From Shewanella mesophila (GTDB lineage: Bacteria > Pseudomonadota > Gammaproteobacteria > Enterobacterales > Shewanellaceae), in NCBI RefSeq assembly GCF_019457515.1, contig NZ_CP080421.1:2914001-2978000 (forward strand): DNA of 64,000 nt, given 5' to 3'. Both the position numbers and the translations under genes were made by a program. Of this stretch, positions 1 to 7,577 are shown piece after piece. The notes below the pieces were generated by a model. It was not told the DNA's origin and ran no database searches. It worked only from the letters and a program-made list of their open reading frames with translations. How positions within the stretch are numbered: the stretch's first letter is position 1; the number at the start of each line of letters is the position of its first letter.

Positions 1-37
1 CTGTCCAAAATCGATAAGCCATAAGTATTGTACCAAC

Positions 38-75
38 AAAAAAATAGCGCTGATAACCTATTATCAGCGCTATTT
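38..75 (-). terminator. Rho-independent terminator of the NrfJ-like gene
   Basis: A perfect 15 bp inverted repeat (42-56 and 61-75, core TAGCGCTGATAA) with a CCTA loop lies 40 bases past the stop of the minus-strand gene at 116-418. On the minus strand the stem is followed by a run of seven T residues, the standard intrinsic terminator layout. Confidence 0.85.
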
Positions 76-115
76 AACAAACGAATACCGACCGGTATAA
101 GCGTTATGTGGCGTT

Positions 116-418
116 TTACTTCTTATCGATACGGCCCACAAATAACAACTCATCAAATGTACGGTTTAATGTTTTGCTAGTGAAGTCATTCATCCACATC
201 TGCTCTTGGACAACAACAACATCACCTTTAACCAAGTCAACTTGAGGGCCAGCAGCCCAAAAAGTCTTATCTGACTCTTTAATCTGTACATAGGTGTAAC
301 CACCGGCATTCATGGTGTCTAAAACCTGACCTTCATGTACAACACCAGCAGCCCATGCACTAGAGATCCCAAGCGCCAAAGTAGCAACTGCGGCCAAGCG
401 AACAAGTTTAGCTATCAT
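116..418 (-). CDS. NrfJ-like periplasmic protein
   Basis: A 100-residue secreted protein. Residues 1-23 form a signal peptide (positively charged start, hydrophobic core, AWA cleavage site). The mature part reads GVVHEGQVLDTMNAGGYTYVQIKE, followed by a beta-rich stretch ending in DELLFVGRI. This resembles the small NrfJ-related proteins of Shewanella, which take the OB-fold-like layout of a sensor or binding domain. The ATG at 418 is supported by AAGGA six bases upstream. The gene stands alone, with its own terminator at 38-75 and nothing downstream within the window. The precise biochemical role is unknown; linkage to nitrite reduction rests on the family name only. Confidence 0.7.
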   Translation of the reverse strand: MIAKLVRLAAVATLALGISSAWAAGVVHEGQVLDTMNAGGYTYVQIKESDKTFWAAGPQVDLVKGDVVVVQEQMWMNDFTSKTLNRTFDELLFVGRIDKK

Positions 419-550
419 TGTAATTCCTTATATATTCAACGTTACTTAAACATTAAACCACGAGCTCACTAATAAATCTCTACCGAACCTTGGTTATTAG
501 GTTGGTAATGCTAGAGAGTTAGATCAAGCTCTCATTCCCGCCAATAAAGA

Positions 551-769
551 TTACTTTGTGGGAACTATTAACGGTTTTAGCATTCCCTCAAGCCCGTTTA
601 GCTTTATCTCATACATCAACGCCAACTGCTGGCCCAATTTACCTTCAGGGAATCCTTTACTGTGAAACCACACTAAATAAGGTTCTGGTAATTCGATTAA
701 CTTACGTCCCGCATACTTACCAAATGGCATTTTTTGATTAATCGCTTCGATAAGCAACTTATCATCCAT
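551..769 (-). CDS. DUF3820 family small protein
   Basis: A 72-residue cytoplasmic protein with the family signature MPFGKYAGRKLIELPEPYLVWF near its N-terminus, followed by KGFPEGKLGQQLALMYEIKLNGLE. This matches the DUF3820 family (also called putative quorum-sensing-regulated virulence factor in domain databases), whose function is not firmly known. The length is normal for the family. A GTG lies one codon upstream at 772, but the ATG at 769 with GGA about ten bases upstream is the better start. It is a single gene between two unrelated neighbours. Confidence 0.8.
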   Translation of the reverse strand: MDDKLLIEAINQKMPFGKYAGRKLIELPEPYLVWFHSKGFPEGKLGQQLALMYEIKLNGLEGMLKPLIVPTK

Positions 770-950
770 CACTTCAATTCCTATTCACTTTAACTAGGGT
801 TATTGAAACATAAAGTAAAACCTAAACCTAGCCAGGGTTACAAACCGATCCAAACAGCAATCACATATATACCAAATTAACCTACACATTACGAAATTAA
901 TACCTAAAAGGAATAACTATAAATCAAAAGTATTAATTCAGGGGGAAACT

Positions 951-1001
951 ATGAGAAGAAAGCATGCTAAACACCAAAGGATAAAAACTATAACCAACTG
1001 A
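951..1001 (+). CDS. possible 16-residue basic peptide
   Basis: An ATG preceded by a strong GGGGGA ribosome binding site (941-946) opens a 16-codon frame, MRRKHAKHQRIKTITN, ending in TGA. The peptide is very basic (eight K, R or H residues before residue 13). It lies in the 515 base gap between the DUF3820 gene and parA. A leader peptide, a micro-protein or a chance frame are all possible. The ribosome binding site is the only positive evidence. Confidence 0.2.
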   Translation: MRRKHAKHQRIKTITN

Positions 1002-1287
1002 TTATTAACCAATACATAACAACTGAAGCCTTTGCCTCCCTCTAGTGTCAAGTTTCTGCCAAACAGCCGTTTTGGTCAAGAAAATGACAAGTGTCATTAC
1101 CTAAAAAAACGTCAAAATTCATACAGTTGACCGATTGAAAACAAACACCTAAATTGAATCTTAAGCTGACATTTGGCGAGCCTATGTGTCTTGAGGTTGA
1201 TAACCCAATCTCGAAACTGCGAGCTAATAATGCCAAAGCAATCGAACAACAAACATCGGCAATCACTGACAGTCGAGAGGAAAAATA
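1002..1287. other. gap upstream of the parA-like gene
   Basis: No coding frame here looks real. The only structure I see is an inverted repeat AATGACA-AG-TGTCATT at 1083-1098, about 190 bases before the parA-like start, which could be an operator for the parA pair. Confidence 0.3.
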
Positions 1288-2031
1288 ATGATCATACTAG
1301 TTGGCGGTGAAAAAGGTGGTAGTGGCAAAAGTTGCCTCGCACAAAATATCGCGGTGTTTCTCACCGTTGAATGCGGTGCATCTGTCATTATGGTTGATTG
1401 TGATCCACAGCGGACCACCTCAGACTGGATCCAAGCGCGTAACAACAATACGGAGCTCGCCAGCATCAATTGCGTGCAGCTCTACGGTAAGATCCGTAAC
1501 GACTTACTTAGCTTAGAACAGCATTATGACTTTGTTCTGGTGGACTGTGGTGGGCAAGATAACCTTGCACTACGTGCCACTATGTCGGTAGCTTCTCATG
1601 TATTAATGCCACTAAGACCTAAACGGCGGGACTTAAAAACCGTTAGCCATATGGATGATATCGTTGCAACATGTATGATGATAAATCCTAAAATGCGTGC
1701 GTCATTTGTTATCACTCAATGCCCTAGCTTACCCAATCAAGTCAATCGAATCATCGAAGCGAAAGAGGTCTGCAAAACATACGACATCAATGTGCTTGAT
1801 GCGATCACCTATAGCCGAAACATCTACGACGATAGTGAAGAATCAGGTTTATCCGTGATGGAAACGCAGTCTAAAGGTAAAGCGGCTGAAGAGATCCGAG
1901 CTATCGCCTGCGAAATGCTTCAAGCTAGCAGTGCAACCGAAATTCGTAATCGTCTTGCCGAAAAACAGATGAACCAGCTAAGGGGTGGATATGGGACTGG
2001 CCGATCTCAAGAAAAACTCTACGCAGTCTAA
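1288..2031 (+). CDS. orphan ParA/ParF-like ATPase
   Basis: A 247-residue ParA-superfamily ATPase. The deviant Walker A motif is at residues 8-15 (EKGGSGKS) with the signature lysine K9 and the catalytic K14. Walker A' is VDCDPQRTTSDW (36-47) and Walker B is FVLVDCGG (82-89). There is no N-terminal helix-turn-helix extension, which puts it with the small type Ib (ParF-like) ATPases rather than chromosomal Soj/ParA. Its 3' end overlaps the next gene by 41 bases, so the two are translationally coupled. No ParB, plasmid replication gene or chromosomal origin is nearby. The likely role is positioning a DNA or protein cargo; the cargo is unknown. Confidence 0.8.
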   Translation: MIILVGGEKGGSGKSCLAQNIAVFLTVECGASVIMVDCDPQRTTSDWIQARNNNTELASINCVQLYGKIRNDLLSLEQHYDFVLVDCGGQDNLALRATMSVASHVLMPLRPKRRDLKTVSHMDDIVATCMMINPKMRASFVITQCPSLPNQVNRIIEAKEVCKTYDINVLDAITYSRNIYDDSEESGLSVMETQSKGKAAEEIRAIACEMLQASSATEIRNRLAEKQMNQLRGGYGTGRSQEKLYAV

Positions 2032-2416
2032 AAGCGCCATGGCGCGCAGACAGCTGCAGATGTCACTAAACGAGTTAATCGATGACTTTATCGATGATGC
2101 GACCCATTACGCCGAAGGTAAACCTGAACAAGTTAAAAGATTGGCACAAGTGATTGAGCTTGATACTGGGTTTGCTGGAGCGATTAACGCAAAAGCACCA
2201 CCGTTACCACAGCCGATAAAGGTGTTCCCCAGAGGAAATACCCCCTATCGCAAAGCAACATTTACGCTCAGCGAATCGGCTATAGCCCACTTAGCCGAGT
2301 TAGCCAGTGGTTGTGATGTCGCAAAATCAAAATTGATTCGATTTTTGATTGAGCATCATTACTCACTGACTGAATCAGAACGGCAGCAAAAGGAACAATC
2401 CATCACTGTCGATTAG
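1991..2416 (+). CDS. putative RHH-type partner of the ParA-like ATPase
   Basis: A 141-residue protein not recognised as a named family. The N-terminus is polar and basic (LADLKKNSTQSKSAMARRQ). A C-terminal block from about residue 85 reads RKATFTLSESAIAHLAELA and then VAKSKLIRFLIEHHY, the beta strand, helix, helix pattern of ribbon-helix-helix DNA-binding proteins. Its position, overlapping the ATPase gene by 41 bases, is that of ParG relative to ParF in type Ib partition cassettes, although ParG proteins are about half this length. The ATG at 1991 is preceded by AGGGG at 1981-1985; a GTG at 1985 is the alternative start. Function is inferred from context and fold pattern only. Confidence 0.6.
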   Translation: MGLADLKKNSTQSKSAMARRQLQMSLNELIDDFIDDATHYAEGKPEQVKRLAQVIELDTGFAGAINAKAPPLPQPIKVFPRGNTPYRKATFTLSESAIAHLAELASGCDVAKSKLIRFLIEHHYSLTESERQQKEQSITVD

Positions 2417-2516
2417 GGCTAGACAGGTTAATCCATAAGTAAGCTGTATGACCACAGCGACCTTATCTAACACTGAGCAGTTCAACATATTTTAACGCGT
2501 TCCTCCCAACCCCTTT

Positions 2517-2566
2517 CTGGCAGCAGATTTCTCTCATCAGTTAACTCTAGGCTGCCAGCTTTTTTC
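2517..2566 (+). terminator. possible terminator of the parA-like operon
   Basis: The repeat CTGGCAG (2517-2523) and CTGCCAG (2552-2558) encloses a long loop and is followed by C and a run of six T residues. It lies 100 bases after the stop of the second gene of the pair. Confidence 0.5.
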
Positions 2567-2681
2567 TTCAAAAATCACCGCTAAACCTCCTGACTCTGTT
2601 ACTCACCTTATTCTTATGCTTCGGTACGTTGAAAAGTCGATATGAAGCCGCATATTAATAATATTGAAGAAGGAGATTTAG

Positions 2682-3505
2682 ATGCTGGCGATTTTCATTA
2701 TATTTATGCTCAGTGCTGCAGGAATTAGCTACATCTGGTTTAAGCCTGCCTATATCAAACACAAACGCCAGCGTATCAGTAAAATACCTTTCCCCAATGA
2801 ATGGCGTGCAATATTGAAACGTAGGATGCCTTACTTTAGATCGCTTCCTAGCGATCTCCAATTGCAGCTAAAACAACATATCAAGGTATTCATTGCAGAA
2901 AAGCAGTTCATTGGCTGCCAAGGGATCAACATAGACGATGAGATGCGAGTCACTATTGCCGCGCAAGCCTGTCTATTATTGCTTAATAGAGAAACGGACT
3001 ACTACCCCAAACTCAAGCAAATATTGGTCTATCCCAGCCTATTTATTGTTAATAATCAGCAGCAAGACACCAATGGCATCATCTGGGAAAAACAAAATAT
3101 CCTCTCGGGGGAGTCCTGGGAGTTTGGTAAGGTGATACTCTCTTGGCACACAGCTGTAGAGGACGCTGCACAACCTTTTGATGGTCATAATGTCGTCATT
3201 CATGAGTTTGCCCATCAGCTCGATCAGGAAGATGGACACTCAAATGGCGCTCCCATCTTGGCAAGCTCAAAAGACTATGCCCAATGGTCGTCTATCATGG
3301 CCCAAGAATATGCAAGCTTGCAATATCAAGCCAATCATCAAGAATTTTCAATTTTCAATTATTATGGTGCAACGAATCCGGCAGAGTTTTTTGCAGTGGT
3401 AACAGAGACTTTTTTGAAAAGCCACTGGAGTTTAGCCAGCAACATCCTAAGTTATACCAACAGATGAGTCACTTTTTTAAGTTAGATCCAGTAAACTGGC
3501 ATTAA
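2682..3505 (+). pseudogene. mtfA: MtfA-type zinc peptidase, frameshifted near the C-terminus
   Basis: An MtfA (DUF980) family peptidase: an N-terminal hydrophobic segment (residues 2-20), then the HEFAH zinc motif at 174-178 followed by DQEDG, and the third ligand glutamate in NPAEFF near residue 235. The start is supported by AAGGAG six bases before the ATG. At the six-T run 3410-3415 the frame shifts: as read, the protein continues with LKSHWSLASN and stops at 3467. With one extra T it would continue FFEKPLEFSQQHPKLYQQ and end at 3505 with a normal MtfA tail, about 274 residues. All catalytic residues precede the lesion, so the shortened 261-residue protein could keep some activity. A sequencing error or phase-variable tract is possible. 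In E. coli MtfA binds the Mlc repressor. Confidence 0.8.
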
Positions 3506-3528
3506 TACCATCCTTAACAGGAATACTT

Positions 3529-4017
3529 ATGTTTAATCATTTCTCTCCCATCAAATTAGGTCGATTACTTAAGCTTAACCTTGTGTGCTTAATATTACTG
3601 TTTTCAGCACCAAACCAAGCTGATGATAATAAACAAGCCTCGGTGGTACTCGATAATCTGCATCACTTCGCCGCTAACGCCGATTGGGATAACTATTTTT
3701 CACTCTACAGTGATGATGCGATCTTTATCGGCACAGATGCGAGTGAGTATTGGAATATGACTCAGTTCTCACAATATGCTCGCCCAACGAAAGGTTGGAA
3801 TTACACCTTGATTGAGCGAAAGATGGTTCGCCATGGTGACGCCATCGTGTTTGATGAGTTGCTTGATAGCAAATCTTACGGAGTGAGTCGCGGGACAGGA
3901 ACCTTATTGCTAACAGCAAACGGTTGGAAGATTGCTCAGTATCATCTGAGTTTCCCTATTCCGAATAAGATAGCCAAGAAAATAACCAATCAAATCAAAG
4001 CAAGTACCGCTGACTAA
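3529..4017 (+). CDS. secreted NTF2/SnoaL-like protein
   Basis: A 162-residue protein with a signal peptide (residues 1-31, hydrophobic core LNLVCLILLFSA). The mature part has the helix and strand pattern of the SnoaL/NTF2-like fold: an N-terminal helix (VVLDNLHHFAANADWDNYFSLY), then DDAIFIGTDASEYWNMTQF, and a C-terminal strand GTGTLLLTANGWKIAQYHLSFPIPN. The fold is common in small binding proteins and isomerases; the substrate is not predictable. It starts 23 bases after the true end of the mtfA-like gene. Its stop codon overlaps a half copy of the ATACCAATCAGTATAA repeat. Confidence 0.7.
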   Translation: MFNHFSPIKLGRLLKLNLVCLILLFSAPNQADDNKQASVVLDNLHHFAANADWDNYFSLYSDDAIFIGTDASEYWNMTQFSQYARPTKGWNYTLIERKMVRHGDAIVFDELLDSKSYGVSRGTGTLLLTANGWKIAQYHLSFPIPNKIAKKITNQIKASTAD

Positions 4018-4032
4018 TACCAATCAGCATAA
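4017..4032 (+). repeat. solo terminal repeat of the MITE-like family
   Basis: The 16 bases ATACCAATCAGCATAA match the left end of the element at 10024 with one change. No partner end is seen nearby, so this is a remnant or solo end. It overlaps the last base of the stop codon of the preceding gene. Confidence 0.6.
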
Positions 4033-4102
4033 AGACAGGTTATCAATATAAAGTACGGCCCTCTGCAAGATGACTTGGCTAGACTCGCTTTATCTTGGTA
4101 AA

Positions 4103-4146
4103 ACAAAACCAACAACACGCCTTGTTAGGCGAGTTGTTGGTTTTGT
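4103..4146. terminator. long hairpin between convergent genes
   Basis: A 20 base arm (4103-4122) pairs with 4127-4146 with a single A-A mismatch and a TGTT loop. It sits between the convergent NTF2-like and HDOD genes and can serve both strands, although the flanking T runs are short. Confidence 0.6.
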
Positions 4147-4228
4147 GAATCACCGTTTCATAGAGATTGGATAAGGGCAATTGAAAACAAAATGCTTTTT
4201 CGACGAAACAGCATTTTTTGAGTCCAAA

Positions 4229-5692
4229 TTAATGCCCTATTGATGCAGATAAACACACATTGGTGAGTTGAGAAAAGTGGGTAAACAGCTCAAAATCATC
4301 CCCGGAAATCGCTCTATCTGAACAGTGCCTATCGGCATAAAGCAGACCTATCACTTTATTGTCAATAATCAATGGCGCCAACATGAAGCCTGTTTTTGAC
4401 GTATGTTCAACCAGTTCCTTGTCCATGTATAAACGCCATTTTTCCGAAACGGGATTATCAACAAACAAGGCTTTCCTCAGCTCAACACTTTCTGAAAATA
4501 CGGTTTTCGAGAGATGAAGCTCCACGATAAACTCATTCTTCATGACATCGGTATTATCGCCAATGACAACCCTAGGCTGTAACCTTTTTCGATTTGGCGA
4601 CAATAACATCACTGCACAGCGATCCATCCCTATCCCGTTTAACACACCATCAATGGTAACAGTGATCACTTCATTGAAATTTGCTTTTGAGATAGCGCAA
4701 TCGGTTAATTCACGCAATTTTTTTAGCTGCTGCGTTACATTAGGCTCTCTAACGACAGCTTTATTTGTGTCTTCTTCATAGGCTAATGTGAGCTGCTCTG
4801 TGCTTGGTAAAAATTCCACTAACACCTTAGCACCATAGCTGGTAGCAAGCTTTTTAGTCGCATAACTGCAGCGTATCATCTGTCCTTTAAACTCATCGAC
4901 TTCAATGCCTAACATATCTGCGGCTTGCTTGATTCTATGATGTAATGCAACAGGGTCCTTCGGCTCTGCCACCATAAGCTCACTGATCTTATTGGCCAGA
5001 AAAATAGAACGTATCTCAGGAGTCCGCTCGTCAGGATTTGACAATGACTTAACCAACACCTCGCCCAAGCCCCAGCTGCGAGCAATCCCTACCGATAGTT
5101 GGGCAAACGATGTGCCCAAATATTCTCGAACAATGGCATTTGCATCTTTACTGTCGCTATCAGATAAACGGCGATCCAATTGCTCTGTTATCTCTCCTCC
5201 CATACTCCAAAATGCGCTTTCGCCAATGTGGTACAACAATGCGGCGATAAAAACTTCTTCTTGTAGTTCTTCATCATGATCTTTCAGCATCATTTTAGCT
5301 AGCATAGCCGCTTGAAATGCCCGTCCCATTAGTGTCAATAAGCGATGATAAACAGGTTCGGATAGACCTTTATTCTCGAGCAAACTGCTCAGTAGTTTGG
5401 CGGTAATGCAGATATTACGAATGGTGTCGAAGCCCAGTACGACAGCGGCTCGACTCACAGTGGTAACCAGTGATGTACCTTTATTATATATAGCGCTGTT
5501 TGCAACCTTTAAAATACGTGATGTTAATGCGTTATCATGCATCACACTACGCCCTAAAATAGCCAAGGATGACACATCATCTTTGGCTAACTTCTCCAGA
5601 GATTTAACGGTCGAGCATAACGCCGGCATCTCTTGTTCGCTGATACGCTTGGTCCAGTAATCTGCACCTTTTACTTGATTTGCAGCCTTCAA
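4229..5692 (-). CDS. HDOD-GAF domain regulatory protein
   Basis: A 487-residue cytoplasmic protein. Residues of roughly 25-230 form an HDOD domain (LAILGRSVMHDNALTSRILKVANSAIYN, later LLYHIGESAFWSMGG), a degenerate HD hydrolase fold used in signalling without a demonstrated phosphodiesterase activity. Residues of roughly 330-485 form a GAF domain (ILNGIGMDRCAVMLLSP and LIIDNKVIGLLYADRH). HDOD-GAF proteins are frequent in Shewanella and act in stress, motility or second-messenger signalling, but this one has no characterised partner in the window. It is monocistronic, with opposite-strand neighbours. The Met start at 5692 is the only one that keeps the whole N-terminal helix. Confidence 0.8.
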   Translation of the reverse strand: MKAANQVKGADYWTKRISEQEMPALCSTVKSLEKLAKDDVSSLAILGRSVMHDNALTSRILKVANSAIYNKGTSLVTTVSRAAVVLGFDTIRNICITAKLLSSLLENKGLSEPVYHRLLTLMGRAFQAAMLAKMMLKDHDEELQEEVFIAALLYHIGESAFWSMGGEITEQLDRRLSDSDSKDANAIVREYLGTSFAQLSVGIARSWGLGEVLVKSLSNPDERTPEIRSIFLANKISELMVAEPKDPVALHHRIKQAADMLGIEVDEFKGQMIRCSYATKKLATSYGAKVLVEFLPSTEQLTLAYEEDTNKAVVREPNVTQQLKKLRELTDCAISKANFNEVITVTIDGVLNGIGMDRCAVMLLSPNRKRLQPRVVIGDNTDVMKNEFIVELHLSKTVFSESVELRKALFVDNPVSEKWRLYMDKELVEHTSKTGFMLAPLIIDNKVIGLLYADRHCSDRAISGDDFELFTHFSQLTNVCLSASIGH

Positions 5693-6017
5693 ATGTTTAT
5701 CTACTCTTTAGGATCTGTTGTTCTTTTATGATTGTTTTTCAGGCAGTTTATTGGCTATTTTTATTATTTCGTCAAAAACTCACCTCTAATTCATGAAGTA
5801 TAGGCATAAAAACTGACAACATAACAGTTACATCTGTAGCCATGGATAAATAGATTCATTTTCGACATATCAATGAGATGATTGGGTTAACAATGATGTC
5901 ACCAGAACTATTTATATCATATCGACCTAAAATTCACTTTGTTGAGATTAAGAGCAAAAAATGCGGCCCAAGGTAGGCCGCCAACACAAGCAAGTTTGAT
6001 AATCAATTTTGAAGGGA
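5693..6017. other. gap between the HDOD gene and aceA
   Basis: AT-rich sequence that should hold the promoter of the HDOD-GAF gene. No coding frame is convincing. A hairpin at 5963-5981 is listed separately. Confidence 0.4.
5957..5981 (-). terminator. second terminator hairpin downstream of aceA
   Basis: GCGGCC (5963-5968) pairs with GGCCGC (5976-5981), and on the minus strand the stem is followed by A and then T residues. It is about 40 bases past the main aceBA terminator and may act as back-up. Confidence 0.6.
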
Positions 6018-6055
6018 ATAAAAACCTCGCACTGCACGTAGGACGCAGTGCGAGG
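6018..6055 (-). terminator. terminator of aceBA
   Basis: An 11 bp perfect stem, CCTCGCACTGC (6025-6035) with GCAGTGCGAGG (6045-6055), is followed on the minus strand by TTTTTATT. It lies 66 bases downstream of aceA. Confidence 0.85.
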
Positions 6056-6120
6056 AACAACCGCTACAAACGCAGCAAGTCGAAAGGGTTAAACTAACTC
6101 AAGTATTAAAAGCGACGCTT

Positions 6121-7446
6121 TTAAAACTGATCTTCCTCTGTTGAACCAGTAAGCGCGGTGACAGAAGATTGACCACCTTGGATAACATTGGTCACTTTAT
6201 CAAAGTAACCTGTACCCACTTCTTGCTGATGTGCTACGAAGGTATAACCCTTCTTCGCTGCCGCAAATTCAACTTCCTGAACTTTCTCTACATAATGCTT
6301 CATGCCTTCACCACGCGCATAGTCATAAGCAAGATCGAACATGTTGTACCACATGTTATGAATACCCGCCAAAGTGATGAACTGGTACTTATAGCCCATG
6401 TCTGAAAGCTCTTGCTGGAACTTGGCAATTGTTGCGTCATCCAAGTTTTTCTTCCAGTTAAACGAAGGCGAGCAGTTATAAGCAAGGAGCTGATCAGGGT
6501 ACTGGGCGTGAATTGCCTCAGCAAAACGGCGCGCTTCATCCAGATCGGGCTTAGCGGTTTCACACCAAATAAGGTCAGCATAAGGCGCATAGGCTAGACC
6601 ACGAGAGATTGCCTGTTCGATACCAGCGTTAACGCGATAGAAACCTTCAGAGGTGCGCTCACCTGTTACGAAATCACCATCATAAGGATCACAATCTGAC
6701 GTCAGAAGGTCTGCAGCATTAGCATCGGTACGCGCGATCACCAGCGTTTCTACACCGCTAACATCGGCAGCCAGTCGAGCAGAGATTAACTTCTGCACAG
6801 CTTCTTGAGTCGGCACTAATACTTTACCGCCCATATGACCACATTTCTTCACTGACGCTAGCTGATCTTCAAAGTGAACACCCGCTGCGCCCGCATCAAT
6901 CATGTTCTTCATCAATTCATAAGCGTTTAGTACACCACCAAAACCCGCTTCAGCATCGGCAACGATGGGCAAGAAGTAATCAGTGTATCCCTCATCAGTT
7001 GGCTCAATCTCATTGCTCCACTGAATTTGATCGGCGCGGCGGAAAGAGTTATTAATACGTTGCACAACCGAAGGCACTGAGTTTGCTGGATAAAGAGACT
7101 GATCTGGATACATGGTACCAGCAAGGTTAGCGTCAGCCGCTACCTGCCATCCTGAAAGATAAATCGCTTCGATCCCCGCTTTAGCCTGCTGAACTGCTTG
7201 ACCACCAGTCAATGCACCTAAAGAATTTACATAGCCTTTCTTAGCACCACCATTAACGAGTTCCCAAAGCTTTGCCGCACCACGACTCGCTATCGTATTC
7301 TCTGGCACAATAGAACCGCGTAAGGCCACTACGTCTTCCGCCGTGTAAGGACGACGAACACCTTCCCAGCGTGGGTTTTCAGCCCAATCTTTCTTGATCG
7401 CATCAATCTGCTCTTGACGTGAAATCTGTGTAGTTGCCTTAGTCAT
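6121..7446 (-). CDS. aceA: isocitrate lyase
   Basis: Isocitrate lyase, the first glyoxylate shunt enzyme, cleaving isocitrate to succinate and glyoxylate in the cytoplasm. The protein carries the catalytic signature KKCGH (residues 200-204 counted from the chosen start), the PEP mutase/ICL barrel motifs VEDQ-like HFEDQ and [13 protein letters not shown], and is 441 residues long, close to the E. coli enzyme. The ATG at 7446 is chosen because GGAG lies six bases upstream; an upstream in-frame ATG at 7482 has no such site. It follows aceB by 131 bases on the same strand, and the pair ends in the terminator at 6018-6055. Both are expected to be needed for growth on acetate or fatty acids. Confidence 0.97.
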   Translation of the reverse strand: MTKATTQISRQEQIDAIKKDWAENPRWEGVRRPYTAEDVVALRGSIVPENTIASRGAAKLWELVNGGAKKGYVNSLGALTGGQAVQQAKAGIEAIYLSGWQVAADANLAGTMYPDQSLYPANSVPSVVQRINNSFRRADQIQWSNEIEPTDEGYTDYFLPIVADAEAGFGGVLNAYELMKNMIDAGAAGVHFEDQLASVKKCGHMGGKVLVPTQEAVQKLISARLAADVSGVETLVIARTDANAADLLTSDCDPYDGDFVTGERTSEGFYRVNAGIEQAISRGLAYAPYADLIWCETAKPDLDEARRFAEAIHAQYPDQLLAYNCSPSFNWKKNLDDATIAKFQQELSDMGYKYQFITLAGIHNMWYNMFDLAYDYARGEGMKHYVEKVQEVEFAAAKKGYTFVAHQQEVGTGYFDKVTNVIQGGQSSVTALTGSTEEDQF

Positions 7447-7577
7447 AATCATCTCCATCGGTATGTTAGGATTCAGTGCCAATCAATACTGCTTCATTCC
7501 AAAGGCGCTAAATTTTGCTATTTAGAGGTAAGGTCTACCTCAAAAAATTAATTAAATTTGTGTGTAAAACGATTTTG

